Below, piece by piece: positions 1 through 6,028 of a DNA stretch of 8,428 nucleotides; positions within the stretch are counted from its first letter, which is position 1, and the number at the start of each line of letters is the position of its first letter. The notes beneath the pieces are model-generated. The model saw only the letters and a program-made list of their open reading frames with translations. It ran no database searches and was not told the DNA's origin. Where the stretch lies: NCBI GenBank assembly GCA_964466645.1, contig CAYXPB010000234.1, positions 1 to 8,428 of the forward strand, read 5' to 3'. This stretch comes from Acetivibrio sp964466645. GTDB taxonomy: Bacteria > Bacillota > Clostridia > Acetivibrionales > Acetivibrionaceae. A program made the position numbers and the translations under genes.

Positions 1-76
1 CAACATCAATTGTAATAAATGTAGAGCTACCTTTCAATGGTAATCCGAATAATTTATATGAAGAGCTCATGGAACA

Positions 77-290
77 ATGGCAGGTCTTCCTGCGGTAAAA
101 CACATAGAAGATAAACTATGGGAACCTAGACCAACCGATGACAGGATATTCTTCTTCTATTGGAAAGATAACACCTTTGTTTTGCTTCAACCACTTTAAA
201 AAGCAAACACAAAAAACACCGCCACGAGAGATAGAACAAGCAAATAAAAATATGAAGGATTTTATTGAAAGGAGCATAAACAATGAGTAA
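77..290 (+). pseudogene. RelE/HigB-like toxin remnant, frameshifted
   Basis: Remnant of a small RelE/ParE-superfamily toxin of the phage Gp49-like (HigB) type. Reading from the ATG at 77 gives MAGLPAVKHIEDKLWE and then a segment ending DRIFFFYWKDNTFVLL, after which a TAA at 197-199 stops it. Dropping one A at 189-190 turns LLQPL-stop into LLHHF and joins the other frame, which continues KKQTQKTPPREIEQANKN and ends in TAA at 288-290. The HHFKK-TQKTP-REIE tail is the family hallmark; in this family it belongs to ribosome-dependent mRNA interferases. The usual N-terminal third is missing or lies in another frame: a reading frame at 3-98 passes through EELMEQW but does not clearly match the family. 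The end overlaps the antitoxin ATG by 8 bases, the typical toxin-first layout. It cannot make a normal toxin as it stands. Confidence 0.72.
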
Positions 291-588
291 ATTAATAAAT
301 GGTATCCAGTATAATGATTTTAACGACCTTGTAAAAGCAAGTGGTTTAACCAAATAAGAATTACATGAAATTAAATTAAAAAATCAGGTTATAGGGGAAT
401 TAATTAAAGCTCGCCAAGGAAAAGGGATAACTCAAAAAGAACTTGAAACAATAAGCGGAGTTAAACAACCTCTTATTTCACGTATAGAAAAAGGTAATGT
501 AGACCCTCAGATTACAACCCTCCTGAGAATATTATTACCTTTAGGATTAACATTGGCAGTAGTACCAGAATCAACTCAAGAAATTTAA
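283..588 (+). pseudogene. HigA-like XRE antitoxin with in-frame stop
   Basis: Antitoxin partner of the preceding toxin remnant: an XRE-family helix-turn-helix protein that in intact systems binds the toxin and represses its own operon. The start ATG at 283 has a good ribosome binding site (AAAGGAG, 268-274). The frame reads MSKLINGIQYNDF up to ASGLTK and then meets TAA at 355-357 (codon 25). It resumes without a frame change as ELHEIKLKNQVIGELIKAR, followed by the helix-turn-helix GITQKELETISGVKQPLISR and IEKGNVDPQ, and ends in TAA at 586-588. Full length would be 101 residues, normal for the family. TAA probably replaces GAA or CAA, since this position usually sits in a T-K-E-E-L-like context. 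No ATG, GTG or usable TTG lies just after the stop, so restart is unlikely. Confidence 0.8.
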
Positions 589-633
589 AAGTATATATAT
601 TCTATTTAGAAGAGTATTGAAAGGAAGATTGTT

Positions 634-849
634 TTGGATAACTTATTGTGCGAATATGATTTTGATTGCAATAATTGTGTTTGGCATGATGATATACTCA
701 TAAAAACATATTATTTATATGACAATAAAACCGAAATTGACCAAGTTCAAGATTATTGTATTGAATTAGCTGTAGATTTTTTTAGAGACAATTATACTGG
801 AAACTATACAATTATTTGTGATGATAAAAAACGGAAAGTATTATTATAG
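634..849 (+). CDS. Small acidic cysteine-containing protein, unknown function
   Basis: A 71-residue protein that I do not recognise. The TTG start at 634 is chosen because AAAGGAAG at 620-627 lies about six bases upstream; no in-frame ATG precedes it. The protein is acidic and holds five cysteines (6, 12, 15, 42, 62). The first three form C-x5-C-x2-C with a nearby histidine (18), which could bind a metal, but no known zinc motif is complete. It has no signal peptide or membrane segment, so it is probably cytoplasmic. It ends in a charged KKRK tail. The next gene starts 12 bases after its stop with its own ribosome binding site, so the two are probably co-transcribed. It follows the dead toxin-antitoxin pair in a region that looks like accessory DNA. 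Confidence 0.55.
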   Translation: MDNLLCEYDFDCNNCVWHDDILIKTYYLYDNKTEIDQVQDYCIELAVDFFRDNYTGNYTIICDDKKRKVLL

Positions 850-861
850 AGAGGTGTATTT

Positions 862-1152
862 ATGCGTGATGTATTTCCAATAAAATATTATAGTAAAGAA
901 GGCTTTATTGAACGAAAAATTGAGATTAACGAGGAAGACCTTAAGGAGATAATTGACGACTATCTTACAAGAAATGCCGATTTTGATTATGATGAAATAG
1001 AAATAATAAATAACCGCCCTATAAATATTTGGCTACATGCTAAGTGCAGGAAATATCTTGACCCTGATAATCTGGAAGAAGAACTAGCAGAGAGTGAAGC
1101 AGAAGTAGAAATAATAGGAGAGTATGATGGAAACCCTATAGCTGGTTCTTGA
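862..1152 (+). CDS. Small acidic protein, unknown function
   Basis: A 96-residue protein of unknown function. The ATG at 862 has an AGAGAGGTG ribosome binding site at 848-855. The protein has 26 Asp/Glu against 11 Lys/Arg, with acidic runs around residues 22-32, 42-48 and 70-82. The likely secondary structure is beta at the N-terminus (FPIKYYSKEGFIERKIEI), then helix, then mixed, with a single Cys in a WLHAKCRKYL segment. There is no signal peptide or membrane span. Strong acidity is seen in DNA-mimic and antirestriction proteins, but also in many unrelated small proteins, so no function is assigned. It is likely the second gene of a two-gene unit with 634-849, and a possible hairpin terminator begins six bases after its stop. 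Confidence 0.6.
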   Translation: MRDVFPIKYYSKEGFIERKIEINEEDLKEIIDDYLTRNADFDYDEIEIINNRPINIWLHAKCRKYLDPDNLEEELAESEAEVEIIGEYDGNPIAGS

Positions 1153-1157
1153 TTTAA

Positions 1158-1199
1158 AAACCATTGTTCAAGCAAACGGACAGTGGTTTAATTATTATC
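1158..1199 (+). terminator. Possible rho-independent terminator
   Basis: An inverted repeat, AAACCATTGT at 1158-1167 with ACAGTGGTTT at 1180-1189, forms a 10-bp stem with one G-U pair and a 12-base loop. It is followed by the AT-rich AATTATTATC rather than a clean run of T. Its place just after the stop at 1152 fits the end of the two-gene unit 634-1152. The weak stem (only 4 G-C pairs) and the broken T tract keep confidence modest. Confidence 0.4.
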
Positions 1200-1386
1200 A
1201 TATGTAATTTATTTACAAATCAAAAATTTCGGGGGTTTAGGCTTACAACCCCATTATTCTAAAAAATACTGCCAACAAAGACATTATATGTTTACATTAA
1301 CAAAAAAATGTTGTACATGTGTGGTGCATCCCTTGCGCAAGGTTTTAACCATTACTCTATATTGCAAGAATGGAGATATTTTTATC

Positions 1387-1665
1387 ATGAAAAGATTAAA
1401 CAACAAAACCTGGCTAGCACCAAACAAGAACTATGTTGCTTTTGCATATGCAAAAGATTACGATAAATTCAATATGTTAAAAGTAGGAATTCTAAACTTA
1501 AAAACAAATGAGATCAAAGATATTATTATAGACAATACGTTTACAAATCAGATCATGGATATACAATGGGTAGGTAATGACTCAATAGGAGTTGAGGGAC
1601 ATATAAGTCCTCATATATCAGAATATTTTACTTATAAAGTAGACAATGGAAGCCTGATAAAATGA
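1387..1665 (+). CDS. C-terminal remnant of an unknown, possibly beta-propeller-like protein
   Basis: A 92-residue product from the ATG at 1387, which has GGAG at 1372-1375. The frame is open from an earlier ATG at 1288 (125 residues), but that start has no visible ribosome binding site, and the added 33 residues are Cys-rich and look unlike a protein N-terminus. The sequence has repeated strands (WLAPNKNYVAFAYAKDYDK, then LKVGILNLKTNEIKDIII) and a C-terminal block DIQWVGNDSIGVEGHI followed by SEYFTYKVDNGSL. These resemble the last strands of beta-propeller or SpoIIE/TolB-like repeat proteins of clostridia, but this is a resemblance only. It is probably a truncated gene: there is no signal peptide, it starts in mid-repeat, and its end appears frameshifted (see 1661-1738). 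Function unknown. Confidence 0.42.
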   Translation: MKRLNNKTWLAPNKNYVAFAYAKDYDKFNMLKVGILNLKTNEIKDIIIDNTFTNQIMDIQWVGNDSIGVEGHISPHISEYFTYKVDNGSLIK

Positions 1666-1738
1666 TATTACTAATAATGATGAAATCAATGATATATCAG
1701 AAGCTTGGAGAGCTGCCGCTGATTATATCCAAGAATAA
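1661..1738 (+). pseudogene. Probable frameshifted tail of the preceding gene
   Basis: Just past the TGA at 1663-1665 another frame reads NDITNNDEINDISEAWRAAA and then DYIQE before TAA at 1736-1738. It has no start codon or ribosome binding site of its own. Removing one A from the run at 1659-1662 joins it smoothly to the preceding gene, giving a 116-residue product from 1387. The composition looks like real protein (amphipathic EAWRAAADYIQE helix). Whether the extra base is a true mutation or a sequencing error cannot be told here. Confidence 0.45.
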
Positions 1739-1818
1739 GTTTATTTCATAGTGTACTGCAACAATAGTAATTTTATTGTTTAGATTATGTTAATTCGGTT
1801 GCCCGGAGCTTATTTGTT
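1739..1818. other. Convergent intergenic region
   Basis: Eighty bases between the plus-strand accessory region and the 3' end of the minus-strand operon. It holds one AT-only inverted repeat, AACAATA (1760-1766) with TATTGTT (1774-1780), that could serve as a weak two-way terminator, but no G-C stem or T run supports this. I see no attachment-site-like direct repeat. Confidence 0.4.
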
Positions 1819-2815
1819 TCAACTAATCGGCACATAAATTTTATTCTTCAACTCCTCGTATTCCGACTCAGCATTACTATAAACAGTTATTCCACCGCCG
1901 GTTTTATAATAATACTCTCCATTGATATTTTCAATAAATCGAATCATAACACCGCTGTCAAGGTTGTGTCCATCATAATGTCCGCATATGCCGCAATAAT
2001 ATCCCCTGTCATATTTCTCTGCCTGTTTAATTATTTCAACTGTTTTTTTCTTAGGTGCTCCTGTTATTGAGCCGGCAGGAAGCAGCGTTGCAATGATTTC
2101 TCCAATTCTGTCCTTGTAATTGGTATCTAATTTACCAATAATTTTAGAGCTGACTTGCAACAGATTCCTTTGTTTAGATATGATTTTGTCAATATATCGA
2201 TATCTTTCAACCGATACATTATTAGATACCATACTTAAATCATTTCTTATTAAATCAACTATTGTTGCATGCTCAGCAGCTTCTTTTTCATTTGTCATTA
2301 TCAATTCTCTAGCATTTTCAATGGAGGCATCTATAGTTCCCTTCATTGGATAAGAAGATATAATACCATCTTCGATTTTAACAAATATTTCAGGTGAAAA
2401 ACAAACAAACTTGTCTTGGTACCATATTTTATATTTTGCAAAACTCCTGTAAAAAATCTCTTTTAGTGATGCATTCAGTGCTACCTTAAAGGGAAAAGTT
2501 AGATTTGTAAGATAGGAGTTCCCTAAATATTCATTATACTGTACATAATTATATGCAGCTTCATATTTACTAAATTCCATTGGATAAGCTTTAATTTCAA
2601 TACTATCCTTAAAATCCTTGTTTGTATAGATACAGTTTGTAAAGCCGTTAAAATTATAAAGCATTTCTGATGGTTCAATTTCATTTACCTTTTTTATGTA
2701 AAGCTTTTTTAAAATCAAAATCTATCATAAAAACAAAGGGAATACTGTCTCTCCCATAATTATTTGCTGTTTTAATCCAATTAACAAACTCTTCACCTTT
2801 AAAGTGTTGTTGCAT
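1819..2815 (-). pseudogene. pabB: Aminodeoxychorismate synthase component I (PabB), frameshifted
   Basis: Chorismate-binding enzyme that converts chorismate plus ammonia to 4-amino-4-deoxychorismate, a precursor of p-aminobenzoate and folate; it normally works with a PabA glutaminase. The ATG at 2815 has AGAAAGGA at 2823-2830 and follows cbiB by 13 bases. It reads MQQHFKGEEFVNWIKTA through PFVFMIDFDFKKALHKK, then hits TGA at 2681-2683. Removing one A (T on the plus strand) from the run at 2690-2695 or 2705-2710 joins the long frame ending at 1819, giving 331 residues, a normal length for short stand-alone PabB. Conserved blocks in the repaired numbering are SYPMKGTID (Lys158, the lysine that marks PabB rather than TrpE), EHATIVDLIRND (181-192) and LLPAGSITGAPK (244-255), followed by a GICGHYDG block and TGGGITVYSNAESEYEE. 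The catalytic domain is otherwise intact. A TTG restart at 2718 could give a 299-residue version lacking the first 30 or so residues. True mutation and assembly error both remain possible. Confidence 0.85.
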
Positions 2816-2828
2816 ACTGCTATCCTTT

Positions 2829-3809
2829 CTACATATATCCGGTTAAAAAAATAATAATTAATTTCATAATGCTAAATAACAGCAAAGATAATACTGCTGT
2901 TGCATATAATAATTTATTGGCCATCAAAATATTGTGCGGTGTAATTCCTTCTAAAGCATCACCTATATATTCCTTTTTGTGCTTTACCCCAAAATAGAAA
3001 GCATCCCCTGCTAACTGAATTCTTAAGGCTCCAGCACATACTGCTTCTGTATGCGCAGAATTAGGGCTTGCATGTTTAAATCTATCTCTTAGGTATATTC
3101 TTCTGGCATTTTTGCCATCGAAATTTCTTAATATGTAAGAAGCAAATACCATTACATTTGCTGCAATTCTTGCCGGAATAAAGTTTAGGATGTCGTCCAA
3201 TTTTGCAGCGCATCTTCCCAAAAACAAATACTTTTCATTTTTATATCCTACCATAGAATCCATTGTATTGACAGCTTTATAAAAATAAGCGAGAGGTGCA
3301 CCGCCTATTATCATAAAAAACAGCGGAGCAATAACACCATCGGTTGTGTTTTCTGCAACCGTCTCAACAGCACCCTTGACTATGCCCTCTTCGGTTAAAT
3401 TCTCTGTATCTCTTCCTACAATCATAGACAGTGCTCTCTTACTTTTTTCAACTTCGCCTAAAGATAACAATTTAAAAATTTTCATTGTTTCTACTTTAAG
3501 GCATTTTGTAGATAATGCAAAAAAACACAATATACTCTCTACAATGAATGCAGCTAATGGATGCATTATATTTGCAAACTTTAATAATAACAGTGGGACT
3601 ACAAGTGCCACTGTTCCAACAACGATGGTCAAACATAAACCAGCATACATTTCGCCTTTATTTGTTTTGGGAAAAACTTTTCTCAATATTTTCTCTGTAA
3701 TAGCTATTAAGTTTCCAATTAATCTTATGGGGTGAAATCTCCAATGCGGATCTCCGAAAATCAAATCTAAAGTAAACCCCAATAAGCATGCATATAATGC
3801 AGTTAACAT
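2829..3809 (-). CDS. cbiB: Adenosylcobinamide-phosphate synthase CbiB
   Basis: Membrane enzyme that joins adenosylcobyric acid to (R)-1-aminopropan-2-ol phosphate (or aminopropanol), making adenosylcobinamide phosphate. Family blocks, numbered from the ATG at 3809 (326 residues): LDLIFGDPHWRFHP at 14-27, VETVAENTTDG at 148-158, YKAVNTMDSMVGYKNEKY at 177-194, and ASPNSAHTEAVCAGAL at 247-262. Hydrophobic segments lie at about 58-78, 83-99, 159-174 and 301-322, as expected for a polytopic protein. The frame is open from a TTG at 3833, but the ATG at 3809 is preferred: GGGTGA lies just upstream (3814-3819) and the product then begins close to the conserved block, as in relatives. It lies 35 bases after cbiC. 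The threonine-phosphate decarboxylase gene cobD, a common neighbour, is not in the window. Confidence 0.95.
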   Translation of the reverse strand: MLTALYACLLGFTLDLIFGDPHWRFHPIRLIGNLIAITEKILRKVFPKTNKGEMYAGLCLTIVVGTVALVVPLLLLKFANIMHPLAAFIVESILCFFALSTKCLKVETMKIFKLLSLGEVEKSKRALSMIVGRDTENLTEEGIVKGAVETVAENTTDGVIAPLFFMIIGGAPLAYFYKAVNTMDSMVGYKNEKYLFLGRCAAKLDDILNFIPARIAANVMVFASYILRNFDGKNARRIYLRDRFKHASPNSAHTEAVCAGALRIQLAGDAFYFGVKHKKEYIGDALEGITPHNILMANKLLYATAVLSLLLFSIMKLIIIFLTGYM

Positions 3810-3844
3810 ATCATCACCCGTACCCTTTAGCAATATTGAACTTC

Positions 3845-4477
3845 TTATAACATATCCCTAGGGTACGCCATATATAGAAGCGCATTTACAATTGATGCTG
3901 CAACATTACTTCCGCCTTTTCTCCCTCTTGCGACAATATGAGGTACGCCTGAATTCATGATTATTTCTTTAGCTTCTATAACATTTACAAAACCCACAGG
4001 TACTCCAATCACCAGTACCGGGTTGATTTTTTTTGCTTTTATTAATTCATTTAAGCTTAGGAGTGCTGTGGGAGCATTGCCTATTACAAATATAACCGGC
4101 TTTTTAATTGCAATAGCTTTTTCCATACAAACTGTTGCTCTTGTAACTCCTCTTGCAGTAGCTTCGTTTGCTACATCCTCGTCACTCATAAAACAGTGAA
4201 CCTCTCCACCGCTTTTTTTTAGTGCTACTTTACTAATTCCGGCACTTGCCATCTGTGTATCGGTAACAAAATCCGCACCGTTTTTTATCGCTTCAAGAGC
4301 TACATCAACAGCGTTTTGAGAAAAGCATAGGGACTCTACATAATCAAAGTCTGCAGTAGTATGAATAACCCTTTTAATTATAGGTTCCTGTAACTTATCG
4401 AGCACTGTATTGCCTAATTCTTTTGATATTATCTCAAAGCTTTTCATTTCAATTTCATTTGGTTTATAATTTTCCAT
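3845..4477 (-). CDS. cbiC: Precorrin-8X / cobalt-precorrin-8 methylmutase CbiC
   Basis: Moves the methyl group from C-11 to C-12 of the corrin ring, forming (cobalt) hydrogenobyrinate/cobyrinate. From the ATG at 4477 the product is 210 residues, the usual size. It starts MENYKPNEIEMKSFEIISKE, a typical CbiC N-terminus. RVIHTTADFDY holds the expected catalytic His (about residue 39). GADFVTDTQMASAGI, FVIGNAPTALL and a GRKGGSNVAASIVNALL C-terminus are further family signatures. A longer frame reaches a TTG at 4540 inside cbiP, but it lacks support. For the ATG, the AAAGGGGAG at 4490-4498 sits about 12 bases upstream, longer than ideal, which may lower translation. The gene is 29 bases after cbiP. 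It supplies cobyrinate to CbiA. Confidence 0.95.
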   Translation of the reverse strand: MENYKPNEIEMKSFEIISKELGNTVLDKLQEPIIKRVIHTTADFDYVESLCFSQNAVDVALEAIKNGADFVTDTQMASAGISKVALKKSGGEVHCFMSDEDVANEATARGVTRATVCMEKAIAIKKPVIFVIGNAPTALLSLNELIKAKKINPVLVIGVPVGFVNVIEAKEIIMNSGVPHIVARGRKGGSNVAASIVNALLYMAYPRDML

Positions 4478-4506
4478 ATAATTTATTAACTCCCCTTTAT
4501 TAAAAG

Positions 4507-6012
4507 CTATATTCCTTCCTTTAATATTTTGTAAATCCAATCCATGTCAAGCGACTTTCTGATCTCCTCCGAGAGTTTGTCGTATTGCTGTTGTTTATAT
4601 GTCTCCATATTAAAACTTTGTTTTTTCTCAAAATCCATACCTTTTTTCTTTAAAATGGCCTTTGCGATTTCATTTACAACTTCTTCATCATCAAAAATTC
4701 CATGTACATAGGTGCCATATACATTTTTATGACACAAACCATCGGGTTTTACTTGATTATCTATTGTTACAAGGGTAGCTAAATTTGACTGTCCGTTTTG
4801 ACACTTTGTAGCTCCCATATGTATTTCATATCCCTCAAAACTTTTACCGGTGAGTCCGCTAAACATACCCTCTACTTCATTAAAGGTTCCCTTGACTCTG
4901 GTCCTAGTTTTATCTTTTTCGAATATCGTTTGAGCATCAATAAGTCCTAAACCTGCCATTTCTCCACCATCTTCCATACAATACGGGTCCTTTAGCCATT
5001 TGCAAAACATTTGATATCCCCCGCATATCCCAAAAATAGGATTCCCCTTACTTGTATATTTTAGAATTTCAGCTTCAAGTCCACTTTCCCTCAGCCATTT
5101 TAAGTCAGCTAATGTATTTTTTGTTCCCGGCAGTATTACTAAATCAGGACTTTTCAATTCCATCACACTTGTAACATACCTTACCTTGGCATCCAAAACA
5201 ATCTCAAAGGCATTAAAATCTGTAAAGTTTGAAATCCTAGGCAGCCTTATTACAGCAATATCAATATTTTCATTTGCTGTCTTGTGGGCAAAAACCTCCG
5301 ATAAGCTATCCTCATCATCTATATTAAGATGCATATACGGTATAACACCTATTGTGGGAATTTTCACAAGTTTTTCAAGCATCTCAAGCCCAGGTTTTAG
5401 TATATTTACATCTCCTCTGAATTTATTAATGATATTTCCCTTAATATACTTTTTTTCTTCCTCACTTTGAAGCATATATGTTCCATAAAGAGCAGCAAAA
5501 ACACCACCCCTATCTATGTCTCCAACAACTAAAACAGGAGCTTTTGCCATTTTTGCCATCCCCATATTTACTATATCATTTTCCTTTAGATTAATTTCTG
5601 CAGGACTTCCGGCACCTTCTATTACAATAATATCATTCTCTTTAGCCAGACTGTTGAAGGCATTTAATACGTGTGGAATTAAATTTATCTTATTTTTATA
5701 ATAGTCTACCGCCGACATATTACCTATAACTTCACCGTTGATAATAACTTGAGAACCTTGGTCACTGGTTGGCTTTAAAAGAATGGGATTCATTCTTATA
5801 TCTGGTTTTTTATATGCCGCCTCAGACTGAACGACTTGGGCTCTCCCCATTTCATAACCGTCTTCTGTAATAAAGGAGTTTAGTGCCATATTTTGTGATT
5901 TAAAAGGTGCAACCTTATGCCCATCCTGTGCAAATATACGACAAAGTCCGGCCGTTATAAGGCTCTTGCCTGCATTTGATGTAGTTCCTTGTATCATAAT
6001 AGCCTTAGCCAT
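4507..6012 (-). CDS. cbiP: Cobyric acid synthase CbiP (CobQ), glutamine-hydrolysing
   Basis: Amidates carboxylates b, d, e and g of adenosylcobyrinate a,c-diamide using glutamine and ATP, giving adenosylcobyric acid. The 501 residues match the family length. The N-terminal half is a dethiobiotin-synthetase-like ATPase domain with the P-loop QGTTSNAGKS (8-17), followed by FKSQNMALNS, VIEGAGSPAEINL and VVGDIDRGGVFA. The C-terminal half is a class I glutamine amidotransferase domain: LPGTKNT near 295-300, nucleophile Cys330 in FGICGGYQM, and His437 in YGTYVHGIFD. The ATG at 6012 has a very strong purine site: a G7 run at 6019-6025 abutting the cbiA TGA, six bases from the start. The gap to cbiA is 13 bases. 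All key residues are present and the gene looks fully functional. Confidence 0.97.
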   Translation of the reverse strand: MAKAIMIQGTTSNAGKSLITAGLCRIFAQDGHKVAPFKSQNMALNSFITEDGYEMGRAQVVQSEAAYKKPDIRMNPILLKPTSDQGSQVIINGEVIGNMSAVDYYKNKINLIPHVLNAFNSLAKENDIIVIEGAGSPAEINLKENDIVNMGMAKMAKAPVLVVGDIDRGGVFAALYGTYMLQSEEEKKYIKGNIINKFRGDVNILKPGLEMLEKLVKIPTIGVIPYMHLNIDDEDSLSEVFAHKTANENIDIAVIRLPRISNFTDFNAFEIVLDAKVRYVTSVMELKSPDLVILPGTKNTLADLKWLRESGLEAEILKYTSKGNPIFGICGGYQMFCKWLKDPYCMEDGGEMAGLGLIDAQTIFEKDKTRTRVKGTFNEVEGMFSGLTGKSFEGYEIHMGATKCQNGQSNLATLVTIDNQVKPDGLCHKNVYGTYVHGIFDDEEVVNEIAKAILKKKGMDFEKKQSFNMETYKQQQYDKLSEEIRKSLDMDWIYKILKEGI

Positions 6013-6028
6013 TTTTATCCCCCCCTCA
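6013..6028 (-). promoter_or_regulatory. Strong ribosome binding site of cbiP at the cbiA stop
   Basis: On the minus strand the cbiA stop TGA runs straight into a run of seven G (6019-6025) and then ATAAAA before the cbiP ATG. Stop and ribosome binding site are adjacent, so ribosomes finishing cbiA can reload for cbiP. The exact number of G is a homopolymer count but does not affect any coding frame. Confidence 0.6.

Noticed and set aside
126..353. Minus-strand open frame of 75 residues
   Set aside because: It lies opposite the toxin remnant and antitoxin start, and its hydrophobic, Cys-rich product comes from reading AT-rich codons backwards.
1288..1386. N-terminal extension of the 1387 gene
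   Set aside because: The ATG at 1288 has no ribosome binding site and the 33 added residues do not look like a signal peptide or a conserved domain.
1760..1780. AACAATA/TATTGTT hairpin as the operon terminator
   Set aside because: The stem has only one G-C pair and there is no T run on either side in the right place.
2692..2698. Programmed -1 frameshift at A-AAA-AAG in pabB
   Set aside because: The frame needed lies at +1 relative to the N-terminal frame, so a -1 slip would not reach it.
3810..3833. TTG at 3833 as the cbiB start
   Set aside because: Only a weak AGAAG precedes it, while the ATG at 3809 has GGGTGA upstream and gives the usual CbiB N-terminus.
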